From NCBI RefSeq assembly GCF_001544495.1, contig NZ_FCNZ02000001.1, forward strand, positions 558,001-622,000: a stretch of DNA of 64,000 nucleotides. Reading direction: 5' to 3'. The first letter of the stretch is position 1. Each line of letters begins with the position of its first letter. The position numbers and the translations under genes are program-made. Positions 43,598 through 52,227 of this stretch are shown here, piece by piece. The notes beneath the pieces were generated by a model, which saw only the letters and a program-made list of their open reading frames with translations, did not search any database and was not told the origin of the DNA. The stretch comes from Caballeronia telluris. Its GTDB lineage: Bacteria > Pseudomonadota > Gammaproteobacteria > Burkholderiales > Burkholderiaceae.

Positions 43598-44983
43598 TCA
43601 GCAAGGCATGCCGGCGCCGCGGCGCGCGTAAAAAAACCACGTGATCGCGACGCATGTCGCATAGAACACGACGAACACATAGAGCGCGGGCACGGCCGAA
43701 CCGGTCAGTTCGAGCGCGGAGCCGAACGTCTTCGGAATGAAGAAGCCGCCATAGGCACCGAGCGCTCCCGCGAAGCCCAACACGGCCGCCGACTCCTTGC
43801 CCGCCTCCTGCTGCGCGCGGCGCAGTGTGGCGTCGTCCTGGCCGCGCGCCTCGCGCTGGTGCTGCGTCATGAAGATCACGGGGATCATGCGGAAGGTCGA
43901 TCCGTTGCCGATGCCCGTCAGCGCGAAGAGCAGGATGAAGGTGACGAGAAAACCGTCGAAGCTGCCTCCTGCGCCGTTGCCCGGCAGGAAATGGACGACG
44001 GCGAACACGGCCGCGATCATCGCGATGAAGGTGCCGAGCGTGACGCGCGCGCCGCCGAGCCGGTCGGAGATCCAGCCGCCGACCGGACGCGTCAGCGCAC
44101 CGGCGAGCGGTCCGAGAAACGCATAGGCGGTTGGATCGACTGTCGGGAACTGCGACTTGGTCAGGAGCGCAAACCCCGCCGAGAAACCGATGAACGAACC
44201 AAAAGTGCCGACATAGAGGCAGCACATGAGCCAGGTGTGCTTGCGCCGGAAGATGACCGCCTGTTCCGCGAAGGATGCCTTCGCATCGGCGATGTCGTTC
44301 ATGCCGAACCACGCCGCGAGCGTTGCCACGACGATGAACGGCACCCAGATGAATCCCGCGTTCTGCAACCAGATGCCGTGCTCGATGCCGTCCTTGACGA
44401 ACGTCGTGCCGCCGCCCGCCAACGCGCCGAACACGCTCGAAGCGATCACGAGCGGCGCCACGAACTGCACGAGCGACACGCCAAGATTGCCGATGCCCGC
44501 GTTGAGGCCCGTCGCGAACCCCTTTTTCGCCTTGGGGAAGAAGAAGCTGATATTCGCCATCGACGAACTGAAGTTCGCGCCGCCGAGCCCGCACAACAGG
44601 GCGAGCACCAGCAGTGTCGGGTAGCTCGTGGACGGATCGCGCAGCGCGAAGCCCACGCCCAGCGCGGGAATCAGCAGGGTTGCCGTGGAGAACGCCGTGA
44701 AACGGCGACCGCCGAAAACCGGTACGAGGAATGAATAGAAGATGCGCAGCGTCGCGCCCGACAGCGCGGGAAGGGCAGTCAGCCAGAACAGCTGGTTCTT
44801 GCTGAAATGGAAGCCGCCTTTTTCGAGGTTCACGACGGTGACGCTCCACAGCGACCACACGGCGAACGCGAGCATCAGCGCGGGAATCGAAATCCACAGA
44901 TTGCGGTTGGCGACGGACGCGCCGCCGGATTTCCAGAACGCCGGGTCTTCCGGCGTCCAGTTGGTCAGGACTTGGTTGGACAT
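43598..44983 (-). CDS. narK2: Nitrate/nitrite antiporter-type MFS transporter NarK2
   Basis: A 461-residue major facilitator protein with about 12 helices and the nitrate signatures GLGGANFSSSMANISFFFPKAKKG and GLNAGIGNLGVSLVQF. A second signature (FGSFIGFSAGFALLTKSQFP) follows. NarK2-type proteins usually exchange nitrate for nitrite. The gene lies between narK1 and narG; the start at 44983 is only weakly supported by a ribosome site. Confidence 0.92.
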   Translation of the reverse strand: MSNQVLTNWTPEDPAFWKSGGASVANRNLWISIPALMLAFAVWSLWSVTVVNLEKGGFHFSKNQLFWLTALPALSGATLRIFYSFLVPVFGGRRFTAFSTATLLIPALGVGFALRDPSTSYPTLLVLALLCGLGGANFSSSMANISFFFPKAKKGFATGLNAGIGNLGVSLVQFVAPLVIASSVFGALAGGGTTFVKDGIEHGIWLQNAGFIWVPFIVVATLAAWFGMNDIADAKASFAEQAVIFRRKHTWLMCCLYVGTFGSFIGFSAGFALLTKSQFPTVDPTAYAFLGPLAGALTRPVGGWISDRLGGARVTLGTFIAMIAAVFAVVHFLPGNGAGGSFDGFLVTFILLFALTGIGNGSTFRMIPVIFMTQHQREARGQDDATLRRAQQEAGKESAAVLGFAGALGAYGGFFIPKTFGSALELTGSAVPALYVFVVFYATCVAITWFFYARRGAGMPC

Positions 44984-45012
44984 GATGTCGTCTTGGTTGA
45001 TGCGGGGATGGG

Positions 45013-46308
45013 TCAGACGGCCGCGTTGCGGGCGGCGGATTTGTCGCGCGCTTCTGCCGCGCCGACTGGACGGAACGAGAAGTGCATCCAGATCAGGCTG
45101 ACGGCTGTCGCGCCGAAGAGGAGCATGAAACAGGTGCTGTGCACGCCGGTCAGGTCGACGAGCGCGCCGAAGAGGATCGGCAGTGCGAAGCCCGCGAGGC
45201 CGCCCGCCAGGCCGACGACGCCGGAGATGGCGCCGATGTTGTCGGTGTAGTCGTTCGAAATGAACTTGAAGACGGAGGCCTTGCCGATCGCCATTGCAAT
45301 GCCGACGACGAACATCAGCGCGGTGAACAGGGTTGGCGGGATAGCGATGTGAAAGCCGATCGGGCCGTTCGCCGAACGAACCGTGAAATCGCTTTCCGGA
45401 TAGCTGAGCACGAAGAAGCAGACGAACACGATCCACATGACGATCCATGTCGTCCGGTATGCACCGTAGCGGTCGGAGAGCCAGCCGCCGATCGCGCGCA
45501 GCAAGCCGCCCGGCAGCGAGAAGCACGCCGCGAGGAGCGCCGCCTGTTCGATGGCAAAGCCGTAGTGGTTGACGTAGTAGTGCGGCATCCACAGCGACAG
45601 GCCGACATAGCCGCCGAACACCACCGAGTAGTACTGTGAATAGCGCCAGGCTCGCACGTCCATCAGCGTGTGGCGACTGCTTGCATTACTTCGTGTCTTC
45701 GGCGTGCGATGGGCCGGATCGCTCACGGACGTCAGCCAGAATGCAAGCGCCGTGACGAGCATCACGATCGAGTAGACCTTCGGCACGATGGTCCACGTGC
45801 CCGCGGTCAGGATCAGCACGGGCGCGACGAACTTGGTCAACGCCGCCCCCGAGTTGCCGGCGCCGAAGATGCCCATCGCGAAACCCTGGCGCGATTTCGG
45901 AAACCAGCGCGCGACGTAGGGCGTGCCAATCGAGAAGCACGCGCCCGCCAGGCCGACCATGAGCCCGAGCACGATGAACTGCCAGAATTCGGTGGCATGC
46001 GAGATGAGCCATAGCGGCACGACGGTGGCGAGCATCGTGACAAGGAAGACGATGCGTCCGCCCACCCGGTCGGTACAGATGCCGAGGGGCACGCGGGCGA
46101 GCGAGCCCGACAGCACGGGCGTCGCGGCGATCATGCCGAATTGCGTGTCGGTGAGGTTGAGCTGCTCTTTCAGCGGAATGCCGAGAATGGCGAACATCAT
46201 CCAGATCGCGAAGCAGATGGTGAATGCAAACGTGCTCGACCCGAGCACGCGCCACGCGCGCGGGTCTTGTTCGAACGAGCTGGTCTGGGTCTTGCGTGCG
46301 GCAGTCAT
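45013..46308 (-). CDS. narK1: Nitrate/proton symporter-type MFS transporter NarK1
   Basis: A 431-residue MFS protein with GLAGACFSIGTPYVARWFPKSRQGFAMGIFGAGNSGAALTKF, the first nitrate signature, and a second like it near the end (GVVGLAGGLAGFALP). Of the pair it resembles NarK1, which would import nitrate with protons. The start is set at 46308 (MTAARKTQ); a longer frame exists but lacks support. It heads the island and faces nrdJ across a divergent region with a NarL-like site. Confidence 0.9.
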   Translation of the reverse strand: MTAARKTQTSSFEQDPRAWRVLGSSTFAFTICFAIWMMFAILGIPLKEQLNLTDTQFGMIAATPVLSGSLARVPLGICTDRVGGRIVFLVTMLATVVPLWLISHATEFWQFIVLGLMVGLAGACFSIGTPYVARWFPKSRQGFAMGIFGAGNSGAALTKFVAPVLILTAGTWTIVPKVYSIVMLVTALAFWLTSVSDPAHRTPKTRSNASSRHTLMDVRAWRYSQYYSVVFGGYVGLSLWMPHYYVNHYGFAIEQAALLAACFSLPGGLLRAIGGWLSDRYGAYRTTWIVMWIVFVCFFVLSYPESDFTVRSANGPIGFHIAIPPTLFTALMFVVGIAMAIGKASVFKFISNDYTDNIGAISGVVGLAGGLAGFALPILFGALVDLTGVHSTCFMLLFGATAVSLIWMHFSFRPVGAAEARDKSAARNAAV

Positions 46309-46441
46309 CGTGCGGGAGCGAAGGGGTTGAAATCGGGTTGGAGGGAGAGACAACGAGCTGGTCCAGAGCTTGCCTCGCGCGTAATGCGCCGACCATTCAC
46401 CAAAGGGACAGGGCGACACGACACCGCTCGTTCGTTCGAGC

Positions 46442-46457
46442 TACTCCGGAAGGCGTA
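46442..46457. promoter_or_regulatory. NarL-type 7-2-7 site between narK1 and nrdJ
   Basis: TACTCCG-GA-AGGCGTA fits the heptamer-pair pattern with one mismatch per half, 134 bp upstream of narK1 and 124 bp upstream of nrdJ. A second dyad, GCCAAG-A-CTTGGC, follows at 46475-46487. No convincing FNR/ANR site was found. Confidence 0.55.
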
Positions 46458-46580
46458 ATCCGAAAAACATCGCCGCCAAGACTTGGCGCTCGTTGCGCAA
46501 TCGCGCTATCGTCTTGAATCGTGTTTGCGGATCGGGCCGTGCATCACGTGCACGGTGCCCGCGCGTTTTCGAGGACGGAC

Positions 46581-49103
46581 ATGGCTGAAGACAATCTCAA
46601 CACTCCGGTTGCACCGCAGCAGTTTTCCATCGACGTGATGATCGAGAAGTACGCGAAGGGCGACGAAAGCCGCGTAGAGGACATCTACCGGCGCGTCGCG
46701 CGCGGTGTCGCACTGGCGGAACCCGAGGCGCTGCGCACGAAGACAGAAGCGGACTTCGTCGACAACTTCCGGCGCGGCGCGCTCGGCGCGGGCCGCATCA
46801 TGAGCGCGGCGGGCACGGGCATCGAGGCGACGCTCATCAACTGCTTCGTGCAGCCGGTCGGCGATGCGATCCAGGGTGTCGATGAAAACGGCCTGCCGGG
46901 CATCTACGTGGCGCTGTTGCAGGCGGCCGAGACGATGCGGCGCGGCGGCGGCGTCGGCTACAACTTTTCCGCGATCCGGCCCAAGGGCGCGCGCGTTCAT
47001 TCGACCGGCTCGTCCGCGTCGGGACCATGCAGCTACATGGACGTGTTCGACGCGTCGTGCCGCACGGTCGAGAGCGCGGGTTCGCGGCGCGGCGCGCAGA
47101 TGGGCATCCTCGACTGCACGCATCCCGACCTGCTCGAATTCATCGCGGCCAAGCACGAGAAAGGGCGCTGGAATAACTTCAACGTGTCGGTGGCGGTGTC
47201 GGACGAATTCATGCAGGCCGTCGCCGACGACGCGGGCTGGGAACTCGTGCATCGCGCGGAGCCCGCGCCCTCGCTGCGCGCATCGGGCGACCTGCGGCGG
47301 CGCGAGGACGGCATGTGGGTGTATCGCGAAGTGCGGGCGCGCGAAGTGTGGGACGTCATCATGCGTTCGACCTACGACGTGGCCGAGCCGGGCGTCGTCT
47401 TCATGTCGCGCATGAACGACGACAACAACCTGCGCGGTGTCGAGACGATCCGCGCGACGAACCCGTGCGGCGAGCAGCCGTTGCCCGCCTATGGCTGTTG
47501 CAACCTGGGGCCGCTCAATCTCACGCGCTTCGTGCGCGACGCGTTCGCGCAAGAACGCGGCGGCACGCCGTCATTCGACTGGGACGCGCTCGCGAAGACC
47601 ACGCGCATCCAGGTGCGCTTTCTCGACGACGTGCTCGACGTCACGCTCTGGCCCTTGCCCGAGCAGGCGCGCGAGGCGGATGCGAAGCGGCGCATCGGCG
47701 TGGGCTTCACGGGTCTCGGCGACACGCTCGTGATGCTCGGCATCCGCTACGACGCGCCCGAAGGCCGCGAATTCGCAACGCGTGTCGCGCGCACCATGCG
47801 TGATGAAGCGTATCGCGCGTCGGTCGAACTCGCGCGCGAGCGCGGCGCGTTTCCGCTTTTCAACGCGAAGCAGTATCTGGAGGAAGGCACGTTCGCTTCG
47901 CGCCTGCCCGAGGACATCAAGGAAGACATCCGCAAGACCGGCATCCGCAACAGCCATCTGCTTTCCATCGCGCCGACCGGCACCGTGAGTCTCGCGTTTG
48001 CCGACAACGCATCGAACGGCATCGAGCCCGCGTTCTCGTGGACCTACCAGCGCACGAAGCGCATGGCCGATGGCGGTCGGCAGTCGTTTGCGGTGGAAGA
48101 TCACGCTTATCGGCTGTATCGCGAGCTGGGCGGCAACGTGAATGCGCTGCCCGATTACTTTGTGAATGCGCTGCAGATGTCCGCGCATGACCATCTGGAA
48201 ATGATGGCGGCGGTGCAGCCTTTCGTCGACACGTCGATTTCGAAAACCGTCAACGTTCCCGCCGACTATCCCTTCGACAAATTCCAGGACCTGTATTTCG
48301 AAGCGTGGCGGCGCGGGCTGAAGGGGCTTGCGACATACCGGCCGAACGAGACGCTGGGCGCGGTGCTGTCAGTCACGCCGGAGACGACCCCCGCCGATTC
48401 GCCGGACCCGGATCTGGAGCAGGACCCGCTGCGCATCGCGATCGACCACCGGCCGCGCGGCGAACTGCCCGCGGTCATCGAGAAGGTCGAGTATCTGACG
48501 CAGGCGGGGAAGAAGTCGCTCTATGTCGCGGTGTCGTTCATCGAAGTGACGGGGCGGCAGGGCGGCGAGGACGTGACTATCGAGCGTCCGATCGAGTTCT
48601 TCATCCCGACCGGCCAGCGCGACGAATCGCAACAGTGGATCACGGCGACCATGCGCTCGCTTTCGCTTGCTGCGCGCGGGGGCTTCGTCGCGCGCAATCT
48701 GCAGGACATGCGCAAGGTCTCGTGGGATCGCGGTCAGGTGCGTCTCGGCGATGTCGAACGGCTCGACGGCCATCGCAGCCCGCGCTGGCACGATTCCGAA
48801 GTCGCGGCGCTCGCGTATGCGATCCAGCAGATTCTGTATCGGCGTGGCTTTCTCGATGCGGAGGGCAATCAAGTCCCGTCGCGCGCGCTCGCGCAGCGTC
48901 ACACGAGAGCGCTTGCGGCGCAGCCAGTGCTCGACGAAACAGAGGAGGATGATCCGACGCAACTCGATTCATCGACCGGCGATGCCCATTCGCTCATGCG
49001 CATGCACGGACGCAAGTGCCCGACGTGTGGGGCCAATGCGGTCATCCGCAAGGACGGATGCGACTTCTGCACCGCGTGCGGAGAAATCGGCGCGTGCGGA
49101 TGA
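46581..49103 (+). CDS. nrdJ: Adenosylcobalamin-dependent (class II) ribonucleotide reductase
   Basis: An 840-residue class II reductase, the B12-dependent enzyme that makes deoxynucleotides without oxygen. Catalytic motifs are NCFVQP, the NPCGEQPLPAYGCCNLGPLN cysteine loop, and APTGTVSLAFADNASNGIEPAF. A C-terminal zinc ribbon is visible (CPTCGANAVIRKDGCDFCTACGEIGAC). The start at 46581 follows GAGGAC; the frame to 46521 has no Shine-Dalgarno sequence. It is divergent from the nitrate island, which suits anaerobic growth. Confidence 0.93.
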   Translation: MAEDNLNTPVAPQQFSIDVMIEKYAKGDESRVEDIYRRVARGVALAEPEALRTKTEADFVDNFRRGALGAGRIMSAAGTGIEATLINCFVQPVGDAIQGVDENGLPGIYVALLQAAETMRRGGGVGYNFSAIRPKGARVHSTGSSASGPCSYMDVFDASCRTVESAGSRRGAQMGILDCTHPDLLEFIAAKHEKGRWNNFNVSVAVSDEFMQAVADDAGWELVHRAEPAPSLRASGDLRRREDGMWVYREVRAREVWDVIMRSTYDVAEPGVVFMSRMNDDNNLRGVETIRATNPCGEQPLPAYGCCNLGPLNLTRFVRDAFAQERGGTPSFDWDALAKTTRIQVRFLDDVLDVTLWPLPEQAREADAKRRIGVGFTGLGDTLVMLGIRYDAPEGREFATRVARTMRDEAYRASVELARERGAFPLFNAKQYLEEGTFASRLPEDIKEDIRKTGIRNSHLLSIAPTGTVSLAFADNASNGIEPAFSWTYQRTKRMADGGRQSFAVEDHAYRLYRELGGNVNALPDYFVNALQMSAHDHLEMMAAVQPFVDTSISKTVNVPADYPFDKFQDLYFEAWRRGLKGLATYRPNETLGAVLSVTPETTPADSPDPDLEQDPLRIAIDHRPRGELPAVIEKVEYLTQAGKKSLYVAVSFIEVTGRQGGEDVTIERPIEFFIPTGQRDESQQWITATMRSLSLAARGGFVARNLQDMRKVSWDRGQVRLGDVERLDGHRSPRWHDSEVAALAYAIQQILYRRGFLDAEGNQVPSRALAQRHTRALAAQPVLDETEEDDPTQLDSSTGDAHSLMRMHGRKCPTCGANAVIRKDGCDFCTACGEIGACG

Positions 49104-49121
49104 GCTGGCCGCGCGAGGCGT

Positions 49122-49319
49122 TCAGCCTCGCGTATCCGCCACGGGCGACGGCCTGACGGTTTGAGCCGAGGACGGGTGCGAAGCCTGCGTCACCGCTTGC
49201 TCCACCTGCGAGCGGGCCGCATCGGAAACGACTTGCGGCCCCGCTATCGTCGCGATGACGAAGACTGCCGCGACGATTACCGCGCCCACGTCGACGCTCC
49301 GGGTTCCGCGGCCTGGCAT
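49122..49319 (-). CDS. Small membrane protein (possible second half of a split gene)
   Basis: A 65-residue frame with one likely membrane helix (VGAVIVAAVFVIATIAGP) and a polar tail. It overlaps, in another frame, the end of the 51-residue ORF at 49277-49432. The two may be one gene broken by a frameshift or a true overlapping pair. No family recognised. Confidence 0.4.
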   Translation of the reverse strand: MPGRGTRSVDVGAVIVAAVFVIATIAGPQVVSDAARSQVEQAVTQASHPSSAQTVRPSPVADTRG

Positions 49320-49432
49320 TCCGCCGTGCGCGGCGTGCTGGCCCGCTCCTGAACATAAGGACGCCAGACGGGCGCGGAAGGTGCCCAATCGTCGAGGGCC
49401 GAAAACTGCTCGAGGGGTGTGTTGTCGTTCAT
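49277..49432 (-). CDS. Small hypothetical protein
   Basis: A 51-residue ORF beginning MNDNTPLEQFSALDDWAPSA, with an AGAGAG-like ribosome site upstream. It lies 35 bp downstream of the DUF4148 gene and overlaps the next small ORF. No family recognised; it may be the N-terminal half of the membrane protein at 49122-49319. Confidence 0.4.
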   Translation of the reverse strand: MNDNTPLEQFSALDDWAPSAPVWRPYVQERASTPRTAECQAAEPGASTWAR

Positions 49433-49467
49433 GATCTTTCTCTCTGTTCCGCTCGCGATATGCCCGC

Positions 49468-49821
49468 TCAATGAGCCGCGACGCCGCTTTGCGTCACCGA
49501 TCCGTTCGCGTATTCCACGATCTCGCGGTTGTGCTGCTCGGCGAGGGCGGCGCGGCGTGCGGACTGCGCGGCGACCGCTTCGCCCGCCATGCTCTTGTCC
49601 GGATACGCGTTGCGGTTGAGCGCCGGCAGCGTGCCGTCCGAATACGAGGCGGCGAGTTCGGCACGCACTTCGGCGCGCGTCTTGGTGCTTTGCGCGGTCG
49701 TCGTCTGTATCTGATACGTGCCCGCGCGGCCGATGCCCTGACCGCCGTCGGCGAAAGCGGTCGTCGAAACGACAGCGGAAACGGCGGCAAGCGCTAAACC
49801 TGCGATTAGTCGGCTTTTCAT
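49468..49821 (-). CDS. DUF4148 family exported protein
   Basis: A 117-residue protein with a signal peptide (1-24, ending TAFA) followed by the DUF4148 motif KTRAEVRAELAASYSDGTLP. This family is abundant in Burkholderiaceae; its function is unknown and a periplasmic role is expected. About 300 bp of upstream DNA without genes follow to ceoR. Confidence 0.85.
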   Translation of the reverse strand: MKSRLIAGLALAAVSAVVSTTAFADGGQGIGRAGTYQIQTTTAQSTKTRAEVRAELAASYSDGTLPALNRNAYPDKSMAGEAVAAQSARRAALAEQHNREIVEYANGSVTQSGVAAH

Positions 49822-50124
49822 GATGACGCTCCTGTCGATGCCTGAATGTTCGAAGAAATTCGATGAGCAGCGTCGGTTCGATGAACCCGGCTACGCTGCG
49901 ACAGGACGAAATGTAGTCAAGCCGCGGCCGCGGATAAATGTGCAAAGTGCGAAAAGATTAATCGAGTCCGGCGAACAATCGCGGAGCGCCTTGTGGGGCG
50001 GGGGATTCGGAGGCGCGGTACACACCCGAGCGTGCAATAGACTCGGTATCCGAAGGGACAAAAAACAAAAAGGGCGTTCGATCGAACGCCCGTGCCAAAC
50101 GAAAATCCGATGCGAACCCGTTAG
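49822..50124. other. Intergenic region between DUF4148 gene and ceoR
   Basis: Apart from the terminator at 50060-50091, nothing clear is seen in these 303 bp. The part next to 49821 must carry the DUF4148 promoter, but no convincing -35/-10 pair could be fixed. Confidence 0.5.
50060..50091 (-). terminator. Intrinsic terminator of ceoR
   Basis: GGGCGTTCGATCGAACGCCC (50072-50091) is a perfect 20-bp palindrome. On the minus strand it is followed by a T-rich run (complement of AAAAAACAAAAA, 50060-50071). It lies 33 bp after the ceoR stop. Confidence 0.9.
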
Positions 50125-51138
50125 CTATGCAACCACATCGACGGTGCCCGCGACTTCAGGCGTGCCATACCGGACCATCTTCGACGAAAACGACGTGCTC
50201 GTCGGCAGGCAGCGGCCTTCGGCGTCCTCCTGGCCCGAGAGCAGCGGGCAACGTTCGAACAGCTCCGCCGCCCAGTCGACGAACACGCGCACCTTTTGCG
50301 ACAGATGCCGGTTGTGCGGATAAACCGCTGAAATCGGCATCGGCAAAGGCTTCCACTGCGGCAGCACTTCGACCAGCTCGCCCGTTTGCAGGAACGGCAG
50401 CGCCATGAAGCGCGGCACCTGAATGAGCCCGACGCCCTTCACGCCGCAACTCAAGTAGGCTTCCGCATCGTTCACGGCGATCTTGCCACGCATCTTCACT
50501 TCGATCGTCTTTTCGTCCACGACGAAATCCATGTCGATCACGCGGCCCGTGCGGCTCGAAAAATAATTGACGGCCGTGTGGTGTTCGAGATCCTCGATGG
50601 TCTTCGGCATGCCGTGCAGTTCCAGGTACTGCGGGGCTGCGGCGGTCAGGCCCTGAAACACGCCGATGCGCCGCGCGACGAGACTCGAATCTTGCAGCGT
50701 GCCCACGCGAATCACGCAATCGACGCCTTCCTGGATCAGATCGACGGGCTTGTCGCCAAAGCCGACCATCAGTTCGATATCCGGATAGCGCGTGTGGAAT
50801 TCGCACAGCGCGGGCATCACGATATTGCGTCCGATCGCGCCGGGCATGTCCACGCGCAGCTTGCCGCGCGGACCCTTGGCGCTCGTCGCGAACGAGCCCT
50901 CGGCTTCCTCGATGTCCGCGAGGATGCGCACGCACCGCTCGTAATACGCGGCGCCGTCGGGCGTGAGATTCAGACGCCGGGTCGTGCGCTGAAGCAGCCG
51001 CACGTTGAGGAACGCCTCGAGGTTCTGGATGATCGTCGTCACCGACGCACGCGGGAGGTTGAGCGTATCCGCTGCGCGCGAAAAGCTGTTGGTGTCGACA
51101 ACGCGTGTGAACACCTGCATAGCTTGTAGCCGATCCAT
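50125..51138 (-). CDS. ceoR: LysR-type regulator of the RND efflux operon
   Basis: A 337-residue LysR regulator. An N-terminal winged helix (MDRLQAMQVFTRVVDTNSFSRAADTLNLPRASVTTIIQNLE) is followed by a substrate-binding domain. It is divergent from the llpE-ceoAB-opcM genes. In Burkholderia the regulator at this place (CeoR, BpeT) activates the pump, which is inducible by salicylate in B. cenocepacia. A longer tail than usual (about 30 residues after PLLSGQED) is present. Orthology rests on the shared gene order. Confidence 0.9.
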   Translation of the reverse strand: MDRLQAMQVFTRVVDTNSFSRAADTLNLPRASVTTIIQNLEAFLNVRLLQRTTRRLNLTPDGAAYYERCVRILADIEEAEGSFATSAKGPRGKLRVDMPGAIGRNIVMPALCEFHTRYPDIELMVGFGDKPVDLIQEGVDCVIRVGTLQDSSLVARRIGVFQGLTAAAPQYLELHGMPKTIEDLEHHTAVNYFSSRTGRVIDMDFVVDEKTIEVKMRGKIAVNDAEAYLSCGVKGVGLIQVPRFMALPFLQTGELVEVLPQWKPLPMPISAVYPHNRHLSQKVRVFVDWAAELFERCPLLSGQEDAEGRCLPTSTSFSSKMVRYGTPEVAGTVDVVA

Positions 51139-51335
51139 GTTCTCTCACCGTCAAAAGCATTGCAGCGCCGGGAATTAAGCGCGCTGCTAACAAACGATTA
51201 AGGATGTCGAATCGCGATTGTTCAGTGCGACCGAATTGTGTTGCCGGATTATAGGCATTTATCTAAAAACCTGCGGGCACCAGAATTCGTTCCATCGCAA
51301 CTCAGGTGGGATGGCGCAAACGCGCCGCAAAAACC
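51139..51335. promoter_or_regulatory. ceoR-llpE divergent promoter region
   Basis: The roughly 197-bp gap between the two genes holds the AATCGCGATT palindrome (51210-51219) and ATTG/GAAT half-sites nearby that could be LysR contacts. Promoters for both directions must lie here, but the -10/-35 pairs are not clear. Confidence 0.45.
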
Positions 51336-52172
51336 ATGGCAACAACGCTGGATCAGGGGCTGAGTCAAACGACATCTTCGAGGCTTTGCATCGAAGATGT
51401 TCAACTCGCGGGACACGCTCAGCCGATCGTGCTGCGCAGCTATCGCCCCGCGCCGGACGGCACCGTCCTGCCGATTGTGCTTTATTTCCACGGCGGCGGC
51501 TTTACCCACGGCACGCTCGACGACGCCGAGATCGCCGCCGCGACGATCGCACGCGACACGCCCGCGTGGGTCGTGTCGGTCGGCTATTCGCTGGCGCCGG
51601 CGTTTCCGTTTCCCGCCGCGCCCGAAGACGGCTATCGCGCTGCACAGTGGGCGGTCGCGAATGCACGCGCACAGCGCGCGGACCCGCACCGGATTGGTGT
51701 AGCCGGACACGACGCGGGCGGCAATCTCGCGACCTGTCTCGCGGCTATCGCCCGTGATCGCGGCGATATCGCGATTTCGGCGCAGGCCTTGCTTGCGCCG
51801 CTTCTCGACCCGAGCCTCACGCGTCTCGCCGACGAACGCAAGGTGACGGGCACCGATCTTGGAATGAGCGAATGCGCGCGCTGCTATCGCGCGTATCTGC
51901 CGAACGCATCGCAACGGCTGCACCCGTATGCGGCGCCGCTCGAATCGCGCCGTCTCGCGGGTCTGCCGCCGGCGTTGATCGCGAGTGCCGAGCACGACCT
52001 GCTGCACATCGAAGCGGAAAAATACGCGGGCGAACTGATCGCTGCGGGCATCCCGACCGAGGTCACGCGCCATTGCCGCGCCTCGCACAAGGGTCTCGCT
52101 ACGCATCCGGCCGCACTGGCCGACGTCGTCGCCTTCTTCAGAAAACGTCTCTCGCTGGCGAAGCCGGTTTGA
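51336..52172 (+). CDS. llpE: Alpha/beta hydrolase, LlpE-like lipase/esterase
   Basis: A 278-residue alpha/beta hydrolase of the hormone-sensitive-lipase type. The oxyanion motif HGGGFTHG, GHDAGGNLAT at the position of the nucleophile elbow (Asp where Ser is usual), and a late His (CRASHKGLATHP) are visible. The family nucleophile motif is GDSAGG; here it reads GHDAGG, so the Ser is replaced. The first gene of the ceo operon in Burkholderia is a lipase-like gene of this kind. The start at 51336 is chosen over a GTG at 51306, with no strong ribosome site for either. Confidence 0.85.
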   Translation: MATTLDQGLSQTTSSRLCIEDVQLAGHAQPIVLRSYRPAPDGTVLPIVLYFHGGGFTHGTLDDAEIAAATIARDTPAWVVSVGYSLAPAFPFPAAPEDGYRAAQWAVANARAQRADPHRIGVAGHDAGGNLATCLAAIARDRGDIAISAQALLAPLLDPSLTRLADERKVTGTDLGMSECARCYRAYLPNASQRLHPYAAPLESRRLAGLPPALIASAEHDLLHIEAEKYAGELIAAGIPTEVTRHCRASHKGLATHPAALADVVAFFRKRLSLAKPV

Positions 52173-52227
52173 CCGGCGCCGCACGCGGGACAAAAAAAAT
52201 CTCAACGACTTTATTGGAGCTTTCGAC

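Noticed and set aside
46458-46580. FNR/ANR box before narK1 or nrdJ
   Set aside because: TTG/CAA half-sites are present (for example TTGCGCAA) but spacing does not fit TTGAT-N4-ATCAA.
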